NCBI GenBank assembly: GCA_900757295.1
Contig: CAAENH010000142.1
Span: 1 to 5,741 of the forward strand
Reading direction: 5' to 3'
Source of the DNA: Bacilli bacterium
Lineage (GTDB): Bacteria; Bacillota_I; Bacilli_A; RF39; UBA660
Length of the DNA stretch: 5,741 nucleotides
Shown piece by piece: positions 1-5,237 of this stretch. The notes beneath the pieces are model-generated. The model saw only the letters and a program-made list of their open reading frames with translations. It had not been told where the DNA came from and searched no databases. Each line of letters opens with the position of its first letter. The stretch's first letter is position 1. The position numbers and the translations under genes are program-made.

Positions 1-5
1 AATTA

Positions 6-26
6 ATCTTATCAAATATATAAGAT
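6..26 (-). terminator. Weak AT-rich hairpin after the yolD-like gene
   Basis: A perfect 7-bp inverted repeat (ATCTTAT at 6-12, ATAAGAT at 20-26) with a 7-nt loop starts 5 nt past the yolD-like stop codon in its reading direction. The stem has only one G-C pair, and only a short T-containing stretch follows before the window edge. It could be a weak intrinsic terminator for the polymerase/YolD pair or a chance repeat in AT-rich DNA. Confidence 0.25.
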
Positions 27-30
27 AAAA

Positions 31-345
31 TCAAGTACTAATTTGCAAAATTTGTGAAATATGCAATTTTACATTAGTATTTAAAGTTATCGTTTTATTG
101 CTCTGGTTTAAATCAATAATTATTCCTGCGGTTTTATAGATATTATTATTCTTATAATATTTGATAATGATATTTATTTGCTCATAAAAATATTCTATTA
201 TAAGATCATTTAATTGATTTAGCTGATCGCTAGACAAAATAGGCTTATTTATTTTTGCCTTTTCATTAACGATCGAATTTATCATTTTTTGAGATGAAAC
301 TAAAGAATCAAATGGCTGCCATTTAATAATATCTCTATTTATCAT
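31..345 (-). CDS. YolD-like protein, partner of the Y-family polymerase
   Basis: This is a 104-residue protein of the YolD-like family, which in Bacilli is encoded next to UvrX/YqjW-type polymerases. Family membership rests on the N-terminal motif at residues 3-12 (NRDIIKWQPF), the family signature 'M-x-R-...-KWQPFxxL', and on small size and context. The rest is Ile/Asn/Lys-rich with no membrane segment or catalytic motif. The ATG overlaps the polymerase stop codon (ATGA, 342-345), and a GGAGG-like site lies inside the last codons of the polymerase gene about 8 nt upstream, so the two are probably translationally coupled. Family members are thought to be UmuD-like accessory factors for translesion synthesis. 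That role is inferred here and has little biochemical support. The gene appears intact, ending in TGA. Confidence 0.85.
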   Translation of the reverse strand: MINRDIIKWQPFDSLVSSQKMINSIVNEKAKINKPILSSDQLNQLNDLIIEYFYEQINIIIKYYKNNNIYKTAGIIIDLNQSNKTITLNTNVKLHISQILQIST

Positions 346-1589
346 GCGTTATGGCCTCCAATCTTTTTATTTCTTTCTAAAGCTGTAGAATCTTCTAATA
401 AGGCAGTAGCTTTTACTAAACTGTTTTTCCCAAATTTATTTTTTATTGAATCAATAGAACTATTAATACTATCTTTTTTATTAAGATCATTAATATTTTC
501 AAAAAGATTTAACTGAACGTTATCTTTCTTACTAAGACTAGACAAGCATAAAGTAACTTTCCTGATTGGCAGGTTATTATAATATTTATCAAATAATAGG
601 AAAAATGTGTTTAATATTATATCAGTATCATCAGTTTTGATATCTAATTTAGTAGTATGGTAAAATCCAGAATTATATTCTTTAGAATATGTTATTCCAA
701 GACCAATACAACTAGTTTGTTTTTTGTTTTCACGTAATCTTCTTGTTAAAATATCAGTCATTTCTTCAATTATTAATTTTATATTAGAACCGTTATAATT
801 TTTAAATAATACTTGAGAATGACTAATTGATTTTTCTTTTTTTACTTCTTTAAAATCTTGTATTTTACTATTATCTATTCCATTAGCATGGTTATATAAA
901 TCTAATCCAATCACTCCAAATTTAGCTTTTAATTTTTCCTTAGGGTAGTGGGCAAGATCATAAATTGAATATATGTTTAAATTATTTAGTCTTTTTTCCA
1001 TTCTAAGACCAATTCCCCAAACTTTTGATAAAGGTGTAATAGGCCATAATTTGTCTTTAATATCATCGTAAGTCCATTTAGCAATATTATTTTTAACGTG
1101 TTTAGCCTCAACATCCATAGCAATTTTTGCCAATAACATGTTTGGACCTATACCACAAGTTGCGGTTAAGCCAGTTTGTTTATAAACAGTATTTAATATT
1201 TTTAAAGCTAGTTCATAATCAGTCATTTTATACAATTTCAAATAATCAGTAACGTCTAAAAAAGCTTCATCAATTGAATAAACATGAAGATCATCTTGAG
1301 ATACAAAATCTAAATAAATACTAATTACTTCTTTGCTTTTTTTTATATATAAACTCATTCTTGGAGAAGCTATTTCATATTTTATATGTTTTGGTATTTC
1401 ATATAATCTACCACGTGATTTGACGCCTTTACTTTTTAAGTAAGGAGTAACTGCTAACGTTATTGCTCCATTTCCTTGCTTTTTATTTGCAACTACTAAA
1501 GGATAAGAAAATGGATTTAATTTTCTTTCTACGCATTCACATGAAGCGAAAAAGCTTTTTAAATCAATACATAAAATATTTCGGCTCAT
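342..1589 (-). CDS. uvrX: Y-family translesion DNA polymerase, UvrX/YqjW (UmuC-like) type
   Basis: This 415-residue protein is a full-length error-prone polymerase that copies past damaged bases in the cytoplasm. The catalytic carboxylates are visible: D9 in the first motif (DLKSFFAS, with F14 at the steric-gate position) and D107/E108 in YSIDEAFLD. The palm motif TCGIGPNMLLAKIAMDVEAK (144-163) is typical of the Gram-positive UvrX branch rather than classical DinB. A helix-hairpin-helix segment (PLSKVWGIG, about 186-194) follows, then the little-finger domain (about 250-355). A sliding-clamp binding pentapeptide, QLNLF, sits at 359-363. An AGGAAGTGA ribosome site lies just upstream of the ATG. 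It forms a coupled pair with the yolD-like gene through an ATGA overlap and has its own predicted promoter. No Bacillus-type LexA box (CGAAC-N4-GTTCG) is seen upstream. Such cassettes are often found on phages and plasmids, but base composition here matches the neighbours. Confidence 0.93.
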   Translation of the reverse strand: MSRNILCIDLKSFFASCECVERKLNPFSYPLVVANKKQGNGAITLAVTPYLKSKGVKSRGRLYEIPKHIKYEIASPRMSLYIKKSKEVISIYLDFVSQDDLHVYSIDEAFLDVTDYLKLYKMTDYELALKILNTVYKQTGLTATCGIGPNMLLAKIAMDVEAKHVKNNIAKWTYDDIKDKLWPITPLSKVWGIGLRMEKRLNNLNIYSIYDLAHYPKEKLKAKFGVIGLDLYNHANGIDNSKIQDFKEVKKEKSISHSQVLFKNYNGSNIKLIIEEMTDILTRRLRENKKQTSCIGLGITYSKEYNSGFYHTTKLDIKTDDTDIILNTFFLLFDKYYNNLPIRKVTLCLSSLSKKDNVQLNLFENINDLNKKDSINSSIDSIKNKFGKNSLVKATALLEDSTALERNKKIGGHNA

Positions 1590-1627
1590 TAGATCACTTC
1601 CTATAGTACGTTTGTTTGTCTAAAATA

Positions 1628-1656
1628 ATTATATAAAATTAATTATAGAAAAACAA
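1628..1656 (-). promoter_or_regulatory. Predicted sigma-A promoter of the uvrX/yolD pair
   Basis: Read leftward, a -35-like TTGTTT (1656-1651) is separated by exactly 17 nt from a perfect TATAAT (1633-1628). Transcription would start near 1621, giving a leader of about 30 nt before the ATG at 1589. The -35 box matches the consensus only in TTG, so the promoter may be weak or activator dependent. A 7-bp inverted repeat (ATAATTA/TAATTAT, 1625-1646) overlaps the spacer and -10 box and could be an operator or an AT-rich coincidence. I see no clear terminator between rnhC and this promoter, so read-through from rnhC is possible. Confidence 0.55.
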
Positions 1657-1684
1657 CAAGAAAAATTTGGAAAAAAAGCAACAA

Positions 1685-2617
1685 CTATTTATTAGCCATT
1701 GCTTTGATTTTATCAATATTTTTAAAGTTAATTTTAGCTATAGTATTTAAGTAGTCAAAACCTTTGTCTTGCGCAATTTTTAGACCAATTTCATCTGCTT
1801 TTTCTCCAGCACCTTTAGGAATTACCATATTTAATTCATCACCTAATTTTTTCATTTGAACTAGAAAAGTATATCTAGATATAATCGATGCCGCAGCAAC
1901 ACTTAAACATTGATCTTCAGCATGAGTCATAAAAGTTATATTAGTTGCTTTTTCTTTAGCATCATTAATATGTTCATAATATTTCTTGGGGTATACAAAT
2001 TGATCAACAACAATTTTTTCATAATTGCCTTGTTCTTTTTTTATCATTTCTACTAAAACCTTATTGTGTAAAATAGCTTTTATTTTATTCATGTTATAAC
2101 CCATTTTAGTAAATTTATTAAAAGAAGGATTATCTAATATAAAAGTAACATGAGGAATATTTTTAATTATTTCTTTACCAATTTTTAAAATCTTATCATC
2201 AGTTATCTTTTTAGAATCTCTAACACCTAAGTCCATTAAATAATTAATATTTTCTTTACTAACAAAAGTAGCAGTAACAACAATAGGGCCAAAAAAGTCT
2301 CCCGTACCAACTTCATCAGATCCAATAGAAGAGCAGTTAATAAAATTTAACTTTTGTTCTTTTTTCTCTTCTTTTTTAGGATTTATATCAATAATTCGAT
2401 TATTTAAATGCTTTTCTTGATCAATCCATATATTAGCATCTATATCAGCAGACACTCCTTGAAACATAGCTTTTCCTGAATTATATAAAGTTATTATAGT
2501 ATCTTCTTCTTGAGCTTGGAAAACTGCGTATGGAGGAGTAGTAGGCCTTTTTAAATTCTCATAATACTTAATCATTTTTTCTTTTATATTGTCACTAACT
2601 TTAAATACAATAGTCAT
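1685..2617 (-). CDS. rnhC: Ribonuclease HIII
   Basis: This 310-residue enzyme cleaves the RNA strand of RNA-DNA hybrids in the cytoplasm, clearing R-loops and related hybrids. The N-terminal ~75 residues fit the TBP-like substrate-binding domain that separates RNase HIII from HII. A charged Lys/Glu linker (about 80-90) precedes the catalytic domain, which opens with GSDEVGTGDFFGP (D101, E102). Other motifs are RDSKKI (about 133-138), VVDQF (D205) and HAEDQCLSVAAASIISRY with E234. These four acidic residues fit the known DEDE set of Bacillus-type RNase HIII, and the length matches the family (~310). I start at 2617 because GAGGTGG lies 5 nt upstream. A longer in-frame start at 2647 would add ten residues and place the ribosome site inside the gene. 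It is transcribed divergently from cvpA. Confidence 0.96.
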   Translation of the reverse strand: MTIVFKVSDNIKEKMIKYYENLKRPTTPPYAVFQAQEEDTIITLYNSGKAMFQGVSADIDANIWIDQEKHLNNRIIDINPKKEEKKEQKLNFINCSSIGSDEVGTGDFFGPIVVTATFVSKENINYLMDLGVRDSKKITDDKILKIGKEIIKNIPHVTFILDNPSFNKFTKMGYNMNKIKAILHNKVLVEMIKKEQGNYEKIVVDQFVYPKKYYEHINDAKEKATNITFMTHAEDQCLSVAAASIISRYTFLVQMKKLGDELNMVIPKGAGEKADEIGLKIAQDKGFDYLNTIAKINFKNIDKIKAMANK

Positions 2618-2637
2618 AAATCCACCTCGCAATAAAT

Positions 2638-2666
2638 ATTTTAACATGTATTTCTTTTAATTTCAT
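2638..2666 (-). promoter_or_regulatory. Predicted promoter of rnhC (extended -10)
   Basis: Leftward, TG-T-TAAAAT (2646-2638) forms an extended -10 element, with a -35-like ATGAAA 17 nt upstream (2666-2661). The start would be near 2631, just before the GAGGTGG ribosome site at 2628-2622, giving a very short leader. It lies next to, and partly over, the predicted cvpA promoter on the other strand. Confidence 0.45.
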
Positions 2667-2683
2667 TATAATTATATTATAAT
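2655..2683 (+). promoter_or_regulatory. Predicted promoter of cvpA-trx
   Basis: A perfect TATAAT lies at 2678-2683, about 20 nt before the cvpA ATG. The -35 position 17 nt upstream (TTTTAA, 2655-2660) is poor. A second TATAAT at 2667-2672 has no recognisable -35. The GGAGG ribosome site at 2692-2696 lies 7 nt before the ATG, so the leader is very short. The rnhC and cvpA promoter elements share about 85 bp. Confidence 0.45.
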
Positions 2684-2703
2684 CAGTTTATGGAGGAATA
2701 ATA

Positions 2704-3432
2704 ATGATTAATATATTAGATGTTGTTGTTATATTTTTAATACTAGGAGGAGCAGTAGTTGGCTTAAAAAAAGGTGCTATTAAAAGCTCAGTTAGTTTTT
2801 TAGGAATTATTTTAGTAGTAATATTATCTTATTTATTAAAAAATCCTTTAGCTAATTTTTTAATTACTCATTGCCCATTTATTGATTTTGGTAGTTTTTT
2901 TAAGGGAGTTAGTGTTTTAAATATATTAATATATGAAGCTGTTTCTTTTTTAATAGTATTTAGTTTATTACAAATAATTTTAAAAATTATTATTCATTTC
3001 ACTGGTATTTTAGAAAACATTTTAAATGCTACAATAATTCTAGGAATTCCATCAAAAATTTTAGGATTTATATTTGGAGCTTTAGAAGGTTATATTTATG
3101 CATTTGTTATTTTATTTGTTTTATCTTTATTTAGCTTTTCTATAGAAATAACTCAAAATAGTAATTTTAATGCTCCTATTTTAAATCATACTCCATTACT
3201 TTCTAGCTTTGCTAAAGATTCTTATGAATCAATTACTGAAATATATGATTTAAAAGATAACTATGAAAATATAACTGATAAAAAAGAATATAATTATAAA
3301 GCAATGGAAATACTATTAAAGAAAAAAATAGTTACACCAGATACCGTTAAAATACTGGTTGATCAAAATAAAATTGATATAAATAATGTTAATAGTCTAA
3401 TAGAAAAATATGAGGAGGAAAATAATGATTAA
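2704..3432 (+). CDS. cvpA: CvpA family membrane protein
   Basis: This 242-residue integral membrane protein belongs to the CvpA (colicin V production) family. It has about four hydrophobic helices, near residues 4-21, 30-46, 71-97 and 118-146. The N-terminal pattern (ILDVVVIFLILGG, then G20, then LKKG) and the later ILGFIFGALEGYIYA (119-133) match the 'Dxxi...G..kG' and 'lgxxfGaxkG' features of the family. The family's biochemical role is poorly defined; it is linked to envelope homeostasis. After the last helix come about 95 hydrophilic residues, unusual for small CvpA proteins, ending in a Lys/Asn/Glu-rich tail (about 195-242) likely to be cytosolic. It starts at an ATG 7 nt after GGAGG and overlaps the thioredoxin gene by 8 nt, indicating one transcript. 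Position opposite rnhC matches the Firmicutes order, minus zapA. Confidence 0.85.
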   Translation: MINILDVVVIFLILGGAVVGLKKGAIKSSVSFLGIILVVILSYLLKNPLANFLITHCPFIDFGSFFKGVSVLNILIYEAVSFLIVFSLLQIILKIIIHFTGILENILNATIILGIPSKILGFIFGALEGYIYAFVILFVLSLFSFSIEITQNSNFNAPILNHTPLLSSFAKDSYESITEIYDLKDNYENITDKKEYNYKAMEILLKKKIVTPDTVKILVDQNKIDINNVNSLIEKYEEENND

Positions 3433-3718
3433 ATATTTAGAAAAAAATAATTTTAATGAAGAAATAAAAGATGGAAAAGTGTTAGTTGATTTCTATGCTG
3501 ATTGGTGCGGACCTTGTAAAATGCTAGGAGAGGTTTTATTAGAGTTAGAAGATTTAAATATCTTAAAAGTAAATGTTGATGAACATCCAGAAATTGCCAA
3601 GGAATATGGTGTTATGAGTATACCTACATTAATAATTTTTAAAGAAGGCCAAGAGGTTAATAAAAATATTGGGTTTATTGCCAAAGAAGAAATAGAAAGA
3701 ATTTACAATGAAAGTTAA
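3425..3718 (+). CDS. trxA: Thioredoxin
   Basis: This is a 97-residue thioredoxin, slightly shorter than the usual ~105. It reduces protein disulfides in the cytoplasm using electrons from thioredoxin reductase. The redox motif WCGPCK is at 27-32 (C28, C31). The buried acid before it is D22 (VDFYADWCGPCK), and the cis-proline is P67 in MSIPT. There is no signal peptide or membrane anchor. I start at 3425: GAGGAGG (3412-3418) lies 6 nt before this ATG. An in-frame ATG at 3410 would place that ribosome site inside the coding sequence and add five basic residues (MRRKI). The gene overlaps the cvpA end by 8 nt and is probably coupled to it. No strong terminator follows. Confidence 0.95.
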   Translation: MIKYLEKNNFNEEIKDGKVLVDFYADWCGPCKMLGEVLLELEDLNILKVNVDEHPEIAKEYGVMSIPTLIIFKEGQEVNKNIGFIAKEEIERIYNES

Positions 3719-3732
3719 TTCTTTCTTTTTAA

Positions 3733-3761
3733 TTGCACAATTTTATTTTATCTATTATAAT
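3733..3761 (+). promoter_or_regulatory. Predicted promoter of the Tad/Flp-like operon
   Basis: TTGCAC (3733-3738) is followed after exactly 17 nt by a perfect TATAAT (3756-3761). Initiation would fall near 3768, ahead of the AGAGGTG ribosome site at 3776-3782. A second TATAAT at 3767-3772 is less likely because its start would fall within the ribosome site. The -35 lies in the near-palindrome AATTGCACAATT (3731-3742), a possible regulator contact. This separates the pilus-like genes from cvpA-trx. Confidence 0.55.
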
Positions 3762-3788
3762 AAATATATAATATTAGAGGTGTAAATT

Positions 3789-4217
3789 GTGAAAAGCAAA
3801 TTTCAAGTAATAAAAACATTTCTTAATGAAAATAAGTTAAGAATAATAGTAGTTATGATTTTTTTTCTAATATTTTTAATTGCTAATATATTTTTACAAA
3901 GAATATATAATACCAAAGAGTTTAGTAATGAAGATTATATATTTACTAAAGATTATTTAAATATAGAAAATGATGTTGCCAGACTTCCATATATAAATAT
4001 TAAAAGTAAAAGTGCAAAAGAAGCAAATGTGACTATATCAGATTATTTTTATAATGTGACGTCAAGTAAAAATACATTATTAGATTATGAAATTAGCGAA
4101 GAAAAAAATAATTTAACTTTGAATATATTTACTAAAAAGATAAATTCTAACAAGAAAAATAATGATATTACTTGTCAAATTAATACAAAAAGCAGGAAAG
4201 TAAAGTGTATTTACTAA
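3789..4217 (+). CDS. Unknown single-pass membrane protein, first gene of the Tad-like operon
   Basis: I do not recognise this 142-residue protein with confidence. It starts at GTG, 6 nt after AGAGGTG. A basic cytoplasmic stretch (1-18) precedes one strong hydrophobic helix (about 19-37), so it is probably anchored with N-in/C-out topology and an outer domain of about 105 residues. The outer part contains LPYINIKSKSAKEANVTISD (66-85), which faintly recalls the start of PdaC/DUF4163-type extracellular domains; this is only a resemblance. Two cysteines near the C-terminus (C129, C140) could form a disulfide. There is no prepilin-type G-x4-E signal, so it is not a pilin. Leading the operon and lying 13 nt before the flp-like gene suggests a role in pilus assembly, anchoring or surface display. 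That is inferred from context only. Confidence 0.7.
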   Translation: MKSKFQVIKTFLNENKLRIIVVMIFFLIFLIANIFLQRIYNTKEFSNEDYIFTKDYLNIENDVARLPYINIKSKSAKEANVTISDYFYNVTSSKNTLLDYEISEEKNNLTLNIFTKKINSNKKNNDITCQINTKSRKVKCIY

Positions 4218-4230
4218 ATGAGGTGAAAAG

Positions 4231-4452
4231 ATGAAAAATAATAAAGGTCAAGCTTTAGTAGAATATGTTTTAATAATTGCTATCATTAGCGTTATTGCTA
4301 TTACATTAGTTAATTATTTTAGTGGATATTTAAAAGATTCTATAACAAAAACATCATGTTCTTTGGTTGATGAAAAATATGTAAAAGGAGATAAACCAGG
4401 TGAAGGAAAATGTCAAGCAGAAGAAAGTGAAGATGACCTTTTAAATGAATAA
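4231..4452 (+). CDS. flp: Flp-type (type IVc) prepilin
   Basis: This 73-residue protein is probably the major pilin subunit. The short leader MKNNKG ends at G6, where a prepilin peptidase would cut. The mature protein would begin QALVEY, with Glu at +5 and Tyr at +6, the hallmark of the Flp subfamily. A hydrophobic helix (about 8-30) follows. The C-terminal ~40 residues are hydrophilic and acidic, with C43 and C61 as a possible disulfide pair. This tail is longer than in classical proteobacterial Flp pilins. It starts at an ATG 5 nt after GAGGTG (4220-4225). Promoters lie before the upstream gene and again just after this gene. The next two genes carry related N-terminal signals, which supports pilin function. 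Confidence 0.87.
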   Translation: MKNNKGQALVEYVLIIAIISVIAITLVNYFSGYLKDSITKTSCSLVDEKYVKGDKPGEGKCQAEESEDDLLNE

Positions 4453-4458
4453 TACACC

Positions 4459-4487
4459 TTGTGCTTAATCTTAAAAATTGTTATAAT
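4459..4487 (+). promoter_or_regulatory. Predicted internal promoter before the tadE-like gene
   Basis: In the 60-nt gap between the flp-like and tadE-like genes, TTGTGC (4459-4464) and a perfect TATAAT (4482-4487) are spaced by exactly 17 nt. The start would be near 4494, just before the AGGGGTGA ribosome site (4500-4507). The -35 resembles the operon promoter's TTGCAC (both TTGYRC). No hairpin terminator is visible in the gap. Confidence 0.5.
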
Positions 4488-4512
4488 ATTGAAGATAATA
4501 GGGGTGAAGATA

Positions 4513-4857
4513 ATGAATAAAAAGGGGCAGGCATTAGTTGAATTTATAATTATCTTACCAGTTTTTATATTTATGATATTAGCTATTATTGACATTGGAA
4601 AAATGCTTTATGATAAAAGTGCAATGCAAAGTAAGTTAAATGATGCGGTTCAAATGTATGAAAATGGTAAAAAATATGATGATATCAAAGAATACATAAC
4701 TAAATCAGATCCTGCATATAAACTGGAACTAAAAAATGAAAATAATGATTATATTGAATTTGCTATAAAAAAGAAACCTAACATTACAACTCCTGGATTA
4801 AATTTAATATTTAAAAAAGACATAGAAGTAAAAAGAGTAATATATTATGATGAATAA
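4513..4857 (+). CDS. tadE: TadE-like pseudopilin
   Basis: This 114-residue protein begins with MNKKG, the likely prepilin-peptidase cut site after G5. The mature end would be QALVEF, with Glu at +5. The hydrophobic helix (about 8-28, ...IILPVFIFMILAIIDIGKMLYD) has the central Pro and the trailing D-x-G typical of TadE-like proteins. The remaining ~80 residues form a mixed polar outer domain without cysteines. TadE family members are minor pseudopilins needed to build Tad pili at the membrane. I chose the ATG at 4513 because AGGGGTGA lies 5 nt upstream. An earlier in-frame ATG at 4459 would run through the predicted promoter and lacks a ribosome site. It overlaps the next gene by 11 nt. Confidence 0.83.
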   Translation: MNKKGQALVEFIIILPVFIFMILAIIDIGKMLYDKSAMQSKLNDAVQMYENGKKYDDIKEYITKSDPAYKLELKNENNDYIEFAIKKKPNITTPGLNLIFKKDIEVKRVIYYDE

Positions 4858-5221
4858 AAAAGGACAGACATTAGTATTTTTTATCGTATTTATTCCTTTT
4901 ATTTTGATGTTAGCTTCTTATGTTATAGACTTAGGATATATTCAAAGTGAAAAGATAAAATTAAATGATACTACTAAAATTGTAATTAAGGAATTGTATA
5001 AAAAAGATTATAGTACTAATCAAATAAAACAGCTATATCAAAAAAATGATATAAAACTCCAAAAAGTAGCAATAAAAAAAGAAGAAGATAAAATTAAGGT
5101 TTCTGCAAGTTATGAAGTTGAAAGTATATTTGGAAAATTAGTAGGAATAAAAAAATATCTAATAAAAACAACCTTAATAGGAAAGAAAATAAATGAAAAA
5201 ATAGAATATCAAAAAGAATAA
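4847..5221 (+). CDS. TadE/G-like pseudopilin lacking Glu+5
   Basis: This 124-residue protein (123 if the second ATG at 4850 is used) has the same leader type as its neighbours, NKKGQTLV, then a hydrophobic stretch (about 10-30) ending ASYVIDLGYIQSEK. That 'xxxD-x-G' ending is typical of TadE/TadG-like N-termini (Tad domain). The residue at +5 after the predicted cut is Phe (QTLVFF) rather than Glu, unlike the two upstream genes. The rest is Lys-rich and hydrophilic with no cysteine. The gene overlaps the tadE-like gene by 11 nt and has only a weak ribosome site (AGAG around 4833), so expression probably depends on translational coupling. It could act as TadF or TadG, a minor or initiating subunit. 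The short length excludes a full-size TadG with a large C-terminal domain. Confidence 0.75.
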   Translation: MMNKKGQTLVFFIVFIPFILMLASYVIDLGYIQSEKIKLNDTTKIVIKELYKKDYSTNQIKQLYQKNDIKLQKVAIKKEEDKIKVSASYEVESIFGKLVGIKKYLIKTTLIGKKINEKIEYQKE

Positions 5222-5237
5222 GAATAGAGGGAAAATT

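Noticed and set aside
31..1589. Prophage or plasmid origin of the UvrX/YolD cassette
   Set aside because: Such pairs do occur on mobile elements, but no integrase, repeat, attachment site or composition shift is visible here; it stays undecided.
2618..2647. Upstream ATG giving a ten-residue extension to RNase HIII
   Set aside because: A strong GAGGTGG site directly precedes the internal ATG, and the shorter form matches family length.
3493..3684. Open frame of 63 codons on the minus strand within trxA
   Set aside because: It is fully antisense to a clear thioredoxin gene, has no ribosome site and shows no recognisable domain.
3719..3755. Possible terminator after trxA (AATTGCACAATT followed by T-rich DNA)
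   Set aside because: The stem is only 4-5 bp with a 2-4 nt loop and nearly all A-T pairs; the element fits better as the -35 region of the downstream promoter.
4459..4512. Upstream ATG giving an 18-residue extension to the tadE-like protein
   Set aside because: The extension overlaps the predicted promoter, has no ribosome site, and would bury the prepilin leader inside the protein.
4413..4595. Open frame of 60 codons on the minus strand across the flp/tadE junction
   Set aside because: It is antisense to two supported genes and a promoter, is of low complexity and lacks a ribosome site.
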